This document shows, piece after piece, positions 45,959-54,112 of a stretch of 64,000 nt of DNA; position 1 is the first letter of the stretch, and every line of letters starts with the position of its first letter. A program made the translations under genes and the position numbers. This stretch comes from Paenibacillus sp. FSL R7-0273 (GTDB taxonomy: Bacteria; Bacillota; Bacilli; Paenibacillales; Paenibacillaceae), in the NCBI RefSeq assembly GCF_000758625.1, contig NZ_CP009283.1:5467501-5531500 (forward strand). The letters run 5' to 3'. The notes below the pieces were generated by a model. That model was not told the DNA's origin. It did not search any database and saw only the letters and a program-made list of their open reading frames with translations.

Positions 45959-47857
45959 ATGTCCCGAAAAAATATGACTGCCGCCGGTCTGCTGACCGCT
46001 GCGTTCACTGTAATTCTGCTTACTTTTCTGCTTCGCCCTACTGAAGAAACGAAGCTCAAGCAGGCTGCCCTTCCAGCTGTTCCCAATCCTCCGCAGGAAA
46101 AAACAATTAAAAAGACGTCTCTCGTGCAGGATGTCAGCGCAACCGACCGCTTGAACCGGACCGATGTCAGTAAACACCTGCGTACAATGCTTGCAGAAAC
46201 CCATGGTGCGCTACCTAAGGATATTTCAGCATATGCCAAGCGCCTGCAGCAGGGACACGGGCATATCACCATGCTGATGTGGATTGATTACCGGAGCCAC
46301 AAGACAAGCACCTTCAAATCCGCACTGCCGGAAGGCACCGACCAGGAGAACAAGCAGCTGGTGAAATACCTGAATACGGCAAAAGCCGCGCTCAAGGGCC
46401 ACCAGTCGTATGAATCGCCTTCCTTTATTATCGGTGACAAAAAATATTATTTCACGGCCCAGCGTGACCAGGAGGGCAATATCGGCGTCATTGCTTTGAT
46501 CAGCCAGAACATTCTGGACCGGGTAGCCGATCATCAGCTTAAGAACCTGCGCCTGATCCCTTATCCGAAGGAGGGCAAATACCGGGTTGAATCGGTCCAT
46601 GCCGATAACCTGAAGGATATCACGGTTAAGACAGGCCATGACAACGAAAATGCCAGTCATTTTTACGAAAATGAAATTGTCGTCCGCTTTAAAAACGGCC
46701 ATCCTACCCCCGGCCAGCTTCAGACGATAGCGGCAGATATCCGCTGCAAGCAGCCGCGCAAGCTGGGGTACGCGTATATTTTCCGCTCGGACAAAATGAA
46801 TTACTCCCAGCTTAAGACCTACTTTACAAATAAATGGAGTCCGGAGTATACAGAGCCCCACTATATGTATTTAACCAATGAGACCCCGTACGAAAATACC
46901 GGAAGCGGAGTCGTCACACCAAATGATCTGCTGTTCTCCACCTATCAGTGGAATCTGCCGGCTATTGAAACCGAGCAGGGCTGGAATTTGTCAAAAGGCA
47001 GCAAGGAGGTTGTAGTCGCTGTAGTGGACACCGGTGTCCAGGCCGGCCATCCTGATCTGCAGGGCCAGCTGCTGACCGGCTATAATGCTATTTCAAGCGG
47101 ATCTACACCTGACGATGATGTGGGACACGGAACGCATGTGGCAGGCATTATCGGGGCTGTAATCAACAACGAGGAGGGTGTAGCCGGAATAAGCTGGTAC
47201 AACAAGATTCTTCCGGTAAAAGCGCTCGACAACTCCGGGGCGGGCACCACCTATTCCGTTGCCGAGGGCATTATCTGGGCTGCCGACAACGGTGCCAAGG
47301 TCATCAACCTGAGCCTGGGCAACTATGCCGATTCGCAGTTTTTGCATGATGCTATTAAGTACGCTTATGACCGTGATGCCGTGATCGTCTCCGCTGCGGG
47401 GAACGACAATACGGAGCGCCCGGGCTACCCTGCTGCCTACGAGGAGGTGCTGGCTGTAGCTGCAACCAATTCGTCCGGGGAGAGAGCCTCCTTCTCTAAT
47501 TACGGTGATTACATTGATGTTGCCGCTCCCGGCGAGAGCATTGCCAGCACCTACCCGGACAACCAGTATGCCGCACTCTCGGGCACATCCATGGCCAGTC
47601 CGCATGTAGCAGCGCTGGCCGGTCTCGTCCGTTCGCTCAATCCTGCATTAAGCAACAAGGAGGTCATGGAGCTGATGACCGCAAATGCTGTTGATCTTGG
47701 AGAGGCTGGTCATGACAAATATTACGGCTGGGGCCAGGTTGATATTTACAAAACACTGCGGGCCGCAAGCGGAAACGATGTGCCGCTACAGCTTTTTCCG
47801 CAGCATGTCGGCCGTCAGCTGAAGAATATGCAGCAGCACACAGGTACAGCGCAATAA
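45959..47857 (+). CDS. Membrane-anchored subtilisin-like protease (S8)
   Basis: 632 residues. One membrane segment (residues 7-25) without an obvious signal-peptidase site suggests an anchored exported protein. Residues 70-215 look like a Cache/PAS-like extracellular domain (MLMWIDYRSHKTSTF; YYFTAQRDQEGNIGVIALIS). Residues 225-305 resemble a fervidolysin-type propeptide (YENEIVVRFKNGHPTPGQ to YTEPHYMY). The S8 catalytic domain has Asp357 (VVDTG), His393 (GHGTHVAGI) and Ser544 (GTSMASPH), all intact. A start GAAGGAGCGG ribosome site is present. The substrate is unknown. Confidence 0.92.
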   Translation: MSRKNMTAAGLLTAAFTVILLTFLLRPTEETKLKQAALPAVPNPPQEKTIKKTSLVQDVSATDRLNRTDVSKHLRTMLAETHGALPKDISAYAKRLQQGHGHITMLMWIDYRSHKTSTFKSALPEGTDQENKQLVKYLNTAKAALKGHQSYESPSFIIGDKKYYFTAQRDQEGNIGVIALISQNILDRVADHQLKNLRLIPYPKEGKYRVESVHADNLKDITVKTGHDNENASHFYENEIVVRFKNGHPTPGQLQTIAADIRCKQPRKLGYAYIFRSDKMNYSQLKTYFTNKWSPEYTEPHYMYLTNETPYENTGSGVVTPNDLLFSTYQWNLPAIETEQGWNLSKGSKEVVVAVVDTGVQAGHPDLQGQLLTGYNAISSGSTPDDDVGHGTHVAGIIGAVINNEEGVAGISWYNKILPVKALDNSGAGTTYSVAEGIIWAADNGAKVINLSLGNYADSQFLHDAIKYAYDRDAVIVSAAGNDNTERPGYPAAYEEVLAVAATNSSGERASFSNYGDYIDVAAPGESIASTYPDNQYAALSGTSMASPHVAALAGLVRSLNPALSNKEVMELMTANAVDLGEAGHDKYYGWGQVDIYKTLRAASGNDVPLQLFPQHVGRQLKNMQQHTGTAQ

Positions 47858-47890
47858 ATAATTCCCGGTCGGGCAGACAGTTTCTGCAGC

Positions 47891-49336
47891 TTATTTATGC
47901 CGTTCAGCGCCCAGATGCTCTGTCAGCAGCTGCAGAAACAGCCTCAGCCCCTGCTCCATATCCCCTTCAGGCATCTGCGAATAGCAGAGCCGGATATGCC
48001 GGGAGGAGACCTCGCCAGAGTAACAGACATCACCCGGCAGAAAAGAAACACCCGCCAGCTCCGCCTGTTCACGCAGCTTGCCGATTCCATCAGCTGAAGG
48101 CAGCTGCAGCCACAGGTTCAGGCCGCCTTCAGGCACATTCCAGGTGACCCCCGGCGGGGCATAGCGCTTCAGCACCCTGACCGCAGACTCCATCCGTCCG
48201 CGCAGCGCAGTCCGCAGCTGACCTGCATATGTATCATACCTGCCGGCAATAAAAGGCAGGACTGCCCGCTGGTTCAGCAGCGGACTGCCCAGGTCGCTCG
48301 CCGATTTGGCGGCGATCAGCCTGGAGAGGATATTCCCGCCGGCGGCTACACAGGCGATCCGGCAGCCTGGCGCTATAACTTTGCTGAAGCTTTTCATATA
48401 GACTACATGCCCATCCCCGTCCATTGATTTGATTGGCAGCGGAGGCGGCTTACGGAAATAGAGATCACTGAACGGATCATCCTCAACAATGAGACAGCGG
48501 TAGCTTCTGGCCAGCTCCAGCAGCCGCTGTCTTCTTGTTATGCCCATAGTTACACCGCTCGGGTTCTGGAAGGTCGGGTTCGTATAAATCAGCTTCGGCG
48601 GACGCTTGTCACAGAGTCTTGTCAGCACATCCACTCTCATCCCTTCGCTGTCCATCGGCACAAATATCATCTCTGCACCGCGCCCGGCAAACACATCGAT
48701 TGCCCCTGTGTAGCTGGGAGCCTCCAGATATACCGTATCCCCCGGGCCGACGAAGGTCCGGGCCACCAGATCAATTCCCTGCTGGGAGCCGCTGGTGATC
48801 ATGATATCGGAGGAGTGCACCTCCACCCCACGGCTGTGCAGATGCCGGCGCATGACCTCACGCAGCTCGGCATCCCCTTGAAAGTTACCGTACGAAGCCA
48901 TTAACTCAGGCTTACCTGTCACGAGCCTGGACATCGCCGCCCCGATAAAATCCAGCGGAAGCAGCTCCGCGTGAATGGCCGCGAGGTGAAACGGATAGCG
49001 TACCCCCGAGAAGTCAAAATTACGCCATAGCTGGGCCCGCGGTAAAAAATCATCATAGCCGTCCTGCCAGCCTGTACCGGCATCCTGCTGGATATGCGGC
49101 CTCCGCGCTACAAAGCAGCCTTGTCCCTGACTGCATATAATATGGCCATGGCTTTCAAGATCGTCATAGGCTTTGCTAACCGTAACCTGGCTGACCCTGA
49201 GGGAGGCTGCCAGGCCGCGTACTGAGGGGAGCCGTGCCCCCGGCTGCAGCAGGCCTGAGGTGATGCGCTGAGCCAGCGTCTCACTGATCTGCTGCGGCAG
49301 GGTTTTGCTGCTGCCGCGTTTTAAATCGATGTGCAC
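47891..49336 (-). CDS. MocR-type GntR regulator with aminotransferase domain
   Basis: 481 residues. An N-terminal GntR winged helix (residues 10-75: LQPGARLPSVRGLAASLRVS, then VTVSKAYDDLESHG) is fused to a fold-type I PLP domain with NPTFQNPSGVTMG and the PLP lysine in MKSFSKVIAPGCRIA. MocR proteins usually regulate a neighbouring gene in response to PLP or an amino-compound. Here the divergent neighbour is an aminotransferase, which is the likely target. The shared 94-bp gap holds direct repeats. Confidence 0.93.
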   Translation of the reverse strand: MHIDLKRGSSKTLPQQISETLAQRITSGLLQPGARLPSVRGLAASLRVSQVTVSKAYDDLESHGHIICSQGQGCFVARRPHIQQDAGTGWQDGYDDFLPRAQLWRNFDFSGVRYPFHLAAIHAELLPLDFIGAAMSRLVTGKPELMASYGNFQGDAELREVMRRHLHSRGVEVHSSDIMITSGSQQGIDLVARTFVGPGDTVYLEAPSYTGAIDVFAGRGAEMIFVPMDSEGMRVDVLTRLCDKRPPKLIYTNPTFQNPSGVTMGITRRQRLLELARSYRCLIVEDDPFSDLYFRKPPPLPIKSMDGDGHVVYMKSFSKVIAPGCRIACVAAGGNILSRLIAAKSASDLGSPLLNQRAVLPFIAGRYDTYAGQLRTALRGRMESAVRVLKRYAPPGVTWNVPEGGLNLWLQLPSADGIGKLREQAELAGVSFLPGDVCYSGEVSSRHIRLCYSQMPEGDMEQGLRLFLQLLTEHLGAERHK

Positions 49337-49351
49337 CGGTCCTTCCTCCCA

Positions 49352-49398
49352 ACTGTTATATTTACCACTTTACTGTTATACCGCTATGCCGTTATGAT
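49352..49398. promoter_or_regulatory. Divergent promoter region with MocR-type direct repeats
   Basis: ACTGTTATA occurs at 49352-49360 and 49372-49380, 20 bp apart, with a related CCGTTATGA at 49389-49397. On the minus strand TTGTAT and TATAAC with a 16-base spacer would serve the regulator; on the plus strand TATGAT at 49393-49398 could be the -10 of the aminotransferase with a poor -35. Direct repeats about 20 bp apart are typical MocR operators. Confidence 0.5.
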
Positions 49399-49430
49399 AC
49401 AACAAAATTCAACCGCGGGGAGATTTTTCT

Positions 49431-50660
49431 ATGAAGATCCATTATGCCGAAATGACGAACCATCTCGGTTCATCAGCCGTTCGCGATATACTCAAGGTTA
49501 CACAAGGTAAGGATATTATCTCGCTGGCCGGCGGGCTGCCTGCAGAGGAGCTTTTCCCGCTGGAAGCAGTTCGTGATGCTTATGACCGGGCACTTGCGGG
49601 CAGCGCTTCATCGCTGCAGTACGGGCTTACCGAAGGCTATGCTCCGCTTCGCGAGGCTGTTGCCGCAAGACTTGGGCGTCAAGGCATTTCTGTTCAGGCC
49701 GGCGACATGCTGCTTACCACCGGATCGCAGCAGGCGATCGACCTGTTCTGCAAGGTGCTGCTTAATCCGGGGGATAAGGTGCTGGTTGAAGCACCGACTT
49801 ATCTTGCAGCTCTGCAGGTGCTGAATTCTTACCGGGCCGATATCGTTACCGTAGACAATGATGAAGAAGGCATGCTGCCGGAGCATCTGGAGGAGCAGCT
49901 GAAGCTGCACCGCCCCAAGGTGCTCTATGCCGTCCCCACCTTCAACAATCCGTCCGGGAGCAGCTGGAGCAGAGAGCGCCGTGAGCGGACTGTTGAATTA
50001 TGCCGCCGGTACAATGTGCTGATTCTGGAGGATAATCCTTATGGGGAGATCGCATTCGATGAGGCGCCAGGCGCTTATCCTCCTGCTATGGCAGCGATTG
50101 ACAGAAGCTCCGGTGAAGAGCCTTGCGTGGTATACACCGGAACCTTTTCCAAAATCGTCGCACCGGCCCTGCGCACAGGCTGGATCACCGGCCCCTCCGA
50201 GCTGATCGGAGTCATCGCCAAGGCCAAGCAGGCTGCCGACCTGCACTCCAGCGCCATCGACCAGCGGGCCCTGTATGAGCTGCTGCAGCACTTTGACATT
50301 GAGGCTCATATCCGCATCATCTCCCGGGAATACCATTCCCGGATGAAGCTGCTGGCTGGTGAGCTCAGCACAGCGCGCTGGAAGGCTGCCAGCTTCCGTG
50401 AGCCGCGCGGCGGGATGTTCCTGTGGCTGGAGCTGCCTTCGGGCATAAATACATCCAGGCTGCTGCCGTATGCAGTGGAGCAGGGCGTAGCCTTCGTTCC
50501 GGGCGAGGTGTTCTATGCAGCTAATCCGCTGAAAAATGCAATGCGGCTCAACTTTACCCATACGCCGCCTGAGCTGCTGCCGGCCGCTGTGCGGCGGCTG
50601 GAGGCTGCGCTGGAGAACTATGAGCGTACGCTAGCTAGGGCAGCGGACACACTCGTATAG
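49431..50660 (+). CDS. PLP-dependent aminotransferase (class I/II, LysN-like)
   Basis: 409 residues with the fold-type I motifs: DIISLAGGLPAEELFPLEAV near residue 23, SLQYGLTEGYAPLREAVAAR, PTFNNPSGSSWSRERR, and the PLP lysine in GTFSKIVAPALRTGWI. The sequence type matches multi-substrate aminotransferases acting on 2-aminoadipate, aromatic or branched-chain amino acids; the substrate cannot be fixed. Expression is probably controlled by the divergent MocR-type gene. Confidence 0.92.
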   Translation: MKIHYAEMTNHLGSSAVRDILKVTQGKDIISLAGGLPAEELFPLEAVRDAYDRALAGSASSLQYGLTEGYAPLREAVAARLGRQGISVQAGDMLLTTGSQQAIDLFCKVLLNPGDKVLVEAPTYLAALQVLNSYRADIVTVDNDEEGMLPEHLEEQLKLHRPKVLYAVPTFNNPSGSSWSRERRERTVELCRRYNVLILEDNPYGEIAFDEAPGAYPPAMAAIDRSSGEEPCVVYTGTFSKIVAPALRTGWITGPSELIGVIAKAKQAADLHSSAIDQRALYELLQHFDIEAHIRIISREYHSRMKLLAGELSTARWKAASFREPRGGMFLWLELPSGINTSRLLPYAVEQGVAFVPGEVFYAANPLKNAMRLNFTHTPPELLPAAVRRLEAALENYERTLARAADTLV

Positions 50661-50738
50661 CAGGCAGGGAGTTGCTGCCTCCGTGTATGCGAGGCAGACC
50701 GGAGGCTAGCAAATCCCTGCAGTGCTACTGTTGGGCTG

Positions 50739-51142
50739 CTCCTTCATTCCGCCCATTTTGCCGCGCAGGGGCAAATCAAAGGCATTTTTGCCCTTCATTC
50801 CGCCCAATTAGCCGCGCAACGACAATTCAAAGGCATTTTTGCCCTTCATTCCGTCCGTTTGACCGCGCAGGGTCAAATCAAAGGCACTTTTGCCCTTCAT
50901 TCCGTCCGTTTGACCGCGCAGGGGCAAATCAAAGGCACTTTTGCCCTTCATTCCGCCCATTTAGCGGCGCTGGGACAATTCAAGGGCACTTTTGCCCTTC
51001 ATTCCGTCCGTTTGACCGCGCAGGGTCAAATCAAAGGCACTTTTGCCCTTCATTCCTCCTGTTTAGCCGCGCTGGGGCAAATCAAGGGCATTTTTGCCCT
51101 TCAACCTGCCCATCTGAGCCACCGTCGTGCAGCATAAGTTAA
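50739..51142. repeat. 51-bp tandem repeat, eight copies
   Basis: The block GCCCTTCATTCC recurs at 50739 (variant), 50790, 50841, 50892, 50943, 50994, 51045 and 51096, always exactly 51 bp apart. Each unit holds a variable core such as TTTGACC-gcgcag-GGTCAAA, a 7-bp hairpin, and an AAGGGCA/TGCCCTT-type hairpin at the junctions. Copy 1 has TTTGCC/GGCAAA instead, so the two arms have changed together. Because 51 is a multiple of three, long frames stay open by accident; none has a ribosome site. It lies right after the aminotransferase gene. Confidence 0.9.
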
Positions 51143-51300
51143 ATTGTTCCTACACTTAGTTACCTTTTAATTCCTTCTTCAGCTCATAGCATGACGCCAG
51201 GATCATCAGTTGGAAAAACGCGCCATCTATTTCAGGCTAAACTACCCTTCATATACTCCCCACAATTCTTTTTCACAATATTCCCTTCTAACCTTCTATT

Positions 51301-51548
51301 TAGATTGAACTAATAAAATTGCTGTTTTGGGATTGCATGTGACTCCAGAGAATGTTTGGACTTCCAGCCGCTGCCCTTCTGCAGATTTCTTGATTTATAC
51401 CGTTTTTAACGGTTGAAATCCGCAGACAGCTTATGCTTCCGATGCGAGCTTTTCTGCGAAAAGCTTTCAGGCGGTCGCTACCGCTCCTCCACTTCCAAAA
51501 TTCCCCTCCGCCACTTTTCCCTTAACTTAAATTCTTAAGTTCAATCTA
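51301..51548. repeat. 248-bp segment bounded by 11-bp inverted repeats
   Basis: TAGATTGAACT at 51301-51311 and its exact complement at 51538-51548 enclose the hairpin repeat copy B. Both ends start or finish with TA, as in a TA target duplication of a mariner-like miniature element. No transposase is present. An 11-bp match over this distance could still be chance, so the mobile-element reading is tentative. Confidence 0.35.
51360..51520. repeat. Hairpin-bearing intergenic repeat, copy B
   Basis: Diverged relative of the element at 32713-32825. Shared blocks are ACTTCC..CGCTG on the left and CGCT.CCGCT.CTCCA..AATTCC.CTC on the right. The centre differs but is again a hairpin: CTGCAGATTTC at 51379-51389 pairs with GAAATCCGCAG at 51415-51425 with one mismatch, enclosing ACCG/CGGT. 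A second hairpin, AGCTTTTC/GAAAAGCT, follows. The rest of the gap 51143-51685 has no gene that I can support. Confidence 0.6.
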
Positions 51549-51685
51549 TATAAACGCCTATCCCTATCCGTTCTCACTCCACTCCATTTCTCTCCACACC
51601 ACCCCGCTTATTTCACCGAACAGTGATTCATTTCAGTACACCCTTATTCCCAAGTATGTCCAATGTCCACAATTCCCGGAACACC

Positions 51686-51717
51686 AAAAAAAGCGGCCCT
51701 CCGCAAGGAGAGCCGCT
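51686..51717 (-). terminator. Terminator of rnpB
   Basis: AGCGGCTCTCC/GGAG.GCCGCT stem with a four-base loop followed by seven T on the minus strand, about 55 bases after the 3' end of the RNase P RNA. Confidence 0.9.
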
Positions 51718-51771
51718 AGCTTGTCGTATATAAGCTTCATAAGTAGCCATATCAGTCACAATAGGTTGTCA

Positions 51772-52188
51772 GTTAGGAAAGTTTGCCGTAAGCCGGGTTC
51801 TGTGCTCGTTGTGGTTCATACGGGAACAACCCTCCCACCATAAGCGACAATCATCTATCTAGGCCGTACATTACTGCACAGCTCCAGCGACCAACCTAGA
51901 CACGCCTCAGGCGAAGGCTGCCCTTCCGGTAAAGGAAGCGCTGTGTCTCATTAGGTCTTGCTCCAGATGGGGTTTACCAGGAACGAAGTCACCAGCGTTC
52001 CTCGGGGTCTCTTACACCTCGGTTCCATCCTTGCCTGTGCCGCTATAAAGCGGCCATCGGCGGTCCATTTCTGTGGCACTATCCTTCGGCTCGCGCCGAC
52101 TGGACGTTATCCAGCACCCTGCCTTGTGGAGCCCGGACTTTCCTCCCGCGGACAAGCCGCCGGCGATTGTCTGTCAAACTTCCCGAAC
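51772..52188 (-). ncRNA. rnpB: RNase P RNA, bacterial type B
   Basis: Catalytic RNA of RNase P, which trims the 5' leader of tRNA precursors. On the minus strand it has the conserved 5' region GAGGAAAGTCCGGGCTCC and the matching 3' region ACAGAACCCGGCTTACGG, and its ends pair as helix P1 (GTTCGGGAAGTTTG with CAAACTTTCCTAAC, two mismatches). At about 417 nt it is of type-B size. It has a promoter directly upstream and a terminator downstream. The ends are inferred from P1 pairing and may be off by a few bases. Confidence 0.96.
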
Positions 52189-52198
52189 AACATTGTAT

Positions 52199-52227
52199 AT
52201 TATACAGACTTGCACCAGCCTGCACAA
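52199..52227 (-). promoter_or_regulatory. Promoter of rnpB
   Basis: TTGTGC (52222-52227) and TATAAT (52199-52204) with a 17-base spacer, ten bases before the predicted 5' end of the RNase P RNA. Confidence 0.85.
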
Positions 52228-52244
52228 GTACAAATAAAGGGATT

Positions 52245-53360
52245 CTAGAGGAATCTGAACGGCTCTGTGCCGATTTCAGAAGCGTAGACTGTTGTATCGT
52301 ACTTATGCTCAGTCAGCTTGCCGCTCATCCACTCTGCTACCTTGACCTTCATAATCTTCTCGGCATTATGGCCCGGATCAATCAGCGTAATCCCCGCCAG
52401 GTAGGCGTCCTGTGCGGTATGGTAATCAATATCACCCGTTACCAGCACATCAGCCCCTTTAAAAATAGCGCTGTTATAATATTTGGCCCCCGAGCCGCCC
52501 ATTACAGCAGCCTTACGGATCCTGCGGTTCAAGTCGCCGACAACACGGACATGCTCCACATCCAGACCTTTTTTGACCGTTTCGATGAACTCCCCGAGTG
52601 TTACCGGCTCCTTGAGCCTGCCTACCCGGCCAAGCCCGAAGCTGCGGCCTTTAAGATCCATGGAATAAAGATCATAAGCAACCTCTTCATAAGGATGAGC
52701 CTTCAGCATCGCCTGGACTACCTTATTACGCACAGACAAAGGCACGATGGTTTCGATGCGGATTTCTTCGGCGCGTTCCATTTTCCCGGCCTCTCCAATA
52801 AAGGGATCAGAGCCCTCACGCGGCACAAACGTCCCGTAGCCTTCAATGTTGAAGCTGCAGTGGCTATAATTGCCGATCCAGCCGGCGCCTGCGTTAAGAA
52901 TCGCATCCAGCACCTTCTGATGGTGGTCCTTTGGAACGAACACTACCAGCTTGGACAGCTGATCCGTATGAATATCCTTGATTGGCGCCCCATCTTCAAT
53001 CCCCAGTGCTTCGGCCATCCAGTCATTCATTCCGCCTTCAGCCACGTCGAGATTGGTATGGCTGATATAGACGGCGATATCGTTTTTGATCAGCTTTTCG
53101 TAGAGTTTACCCATAGGAGTGTCAGTCTGGATTCCTTTGATCGGCCGGAAAATAATCGCATGGTGCGCAATGATCAGGTTGCAGCCCTTGGCAATAGCTT
53201 CGTCCACAACCTCATCGTTCACATCAAGGGCAACCAGCACGCCGGTAATTTCCTTTTGCAGGCTGCCAAGCTGCAGGCCCACATTATCCCATTCCTCGGC
53301 CAGATGCTTCGGGGCAAGCTGCTCCATGTAGCTGATTACAGTCTGTCCTTTGGCAAACAT
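52245..53360 (-). CDS. Nif3-like dinuclear metal centre protein (YqfO/DUF34)
   Basis: 371 residues. Two Nif3/DUF34 halves flank an inserted PII/CutA-like domain (residues about 130-235, FVPKDHHQKVLDAILNAGAG to AHPYEEVAYDLYSM), the YqfO architecture. Metal ligands are seen in LIIAHHAIIF near residue 63 and in GDIDYHTAQDA and DPGHNAEK near the C-terminus. The family's biological role is uncertain; GTP cyclohydrolase-like and toxin-like claims remain unsettled. The ATG at 53360 follows GGAGGTG and lies inside the end of trmK (25-bp overlap), so it is coupled. Confidence 0.93.
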   Translation of the reverse strand: MFAKGQTVISYMEQLAPKHLAEEWDNVGLQLGSLQKEITGVLVALDVNDEVVDEAIAKGCNLIIAHHAIIFRPIKGIQTDTPMGKLYEKLIKNDIAVYISHTNLDVAEGGMNDWMAEALGIEDGAPIKDIHTDQLSKLVVFVPKDHHQKVLDAILNAGAGWIGNYSHCSFNIEGYGTFVPREGSDPFIGEAGKMERAEEIRIETIVPLSVRNKVVQAMLKAHPYEEVAYDLYSMDLKGRSFGLGRVGRLKEPVTLGEFIETVKKGLDVEHVRVVGDLNRRIRKAAVMGGSGAKYYNSAIFKGADVLVTGDIDYHTAQDAYLAGITLIDPGHNAEKIMKVKVAEWMSGKLTEHKYDTTVYASEIGTEPFRFL

Positions 53361-54112
53361 TCCAGCACCTCCGAAATTTTCTTGATCTGCGCACGGATTG
53401 CAGTCCGCTTTTCTTCTGCCGATTCCAGCTCAGAACGGGACAGGGATGCCAATATTCCCTCCAGCTTGGCAATTTCACCCTGCCACTTGGCGAAGAACAC
53501 CGCATTTGGCTTCTCCAGCAGCCAAGGCCCCATCTGCACCAGCAGATCAGGACTCAGGACAACACCACCCGGCAGCACCCGCTCCAGATACAGCTGCTCA
53601 TTCGTCAGTCCGAAGGCCTGGCCTTCAGGCAGCGCAGTCAGCACTTCATACGTTTTGCCATCCTCCTCGAGGATATGCTCGGTTGTGACCACCCAGCCGT
53701 TATTCAACAGCCAGCGGCGCAGAATGTCTTCGCCTACGTTCGGCTGCAGAGCCAGGGTTTTGACCCCCTCCAGCTTGCCGAGCACCCGTCCGCGTTCCAG
53801 AATAGCCGCAATCAGTGATCCGCCCATACCGGCGATTGTGATACAGTCAGCTTCCCCCGGTTCCAGCACTTCCAGGCCGTCACCGCGCCGTACAGCTATT
53901 TTTGCTCCTAATCCGGCCTCTGCAACGCCCCTGCGGGCCGCTTCGTACGGACCCGGATTGACTTCACCGGCAATTGCCGAGACGGCTTTGCCGCTTTCTA
54001 CAGCAGCTGCAGGAAGCAGCGCGTGATCTGAGCCGATGTCGGCAAGTCTGCTTCCTTCCGGCACCTGTTCCAGCAAAAGCTGCAGCCGGTCTGATAATTT
54101 AACTTTGTTCAT
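53336..54112 (-). CDS. trmK: tRNA (adenine22-N1)-methyltransferase TrmK
   Basis: SAM-dependent enzyme that makes m1A22 in bacterial tRNA. The N-terminal methyltransferase domain has LADIGSDHALLPAAAVES near residue 24 and GEADCITIAGMGGSLIAAIL near residue 92 (motif IV type); a helical C-terminal domain follows. The frame is open to 54226, but the ATG at 54112 overlaps the stop of the upstream membrane protein by four bases and gives the expected 258 residues. The gene lies between sigA and nif3 as in B. subtilis (yqfN). Confidence 0.93.
   Translation of the reverse strand: MNKVKLSDRLQLLLEQVPEGSRLADIGSDHALLPAAAVESGKAVSAIAGEVNPGPYEAARRGVAEAGLGAKIAVRRGDGLEVLEPGEADCITIAGMGGSLIAAILERGRVLGKLEGVKTLALQPNVGEDILRRWLLNNGWVVTTEHILEEDGKTYEVLTALPEGQAFGLTNEQLYLERVLPGGVVLSPDLLVQMGPWLLEKPNAVFFAKWQGEIAKLEGILASLSRSELESAEEKRTAIRAQIKKISEVLECLPKDRL

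Noticed and set aside
50672..51142. Repeat protein with 17-residue units (two plus-strand frames)
   Set aside because: The 51-bp period keeps frames open by chance. No ribosome site at proper spacing and no transcript signal; the unit is better explained as a structured DNA or RNA repeat.
50739..51142. CRISPR array
   Set aside because: Units are contiguous and similar throughout, without unique spacers, and no cas genes are nearby.
52167..54026. A 619-codon plus-strand frame opposite nif3 and trmK
   Set aside because: Begins inside the RNase P RNA region and covers two clear genes; no protein features.
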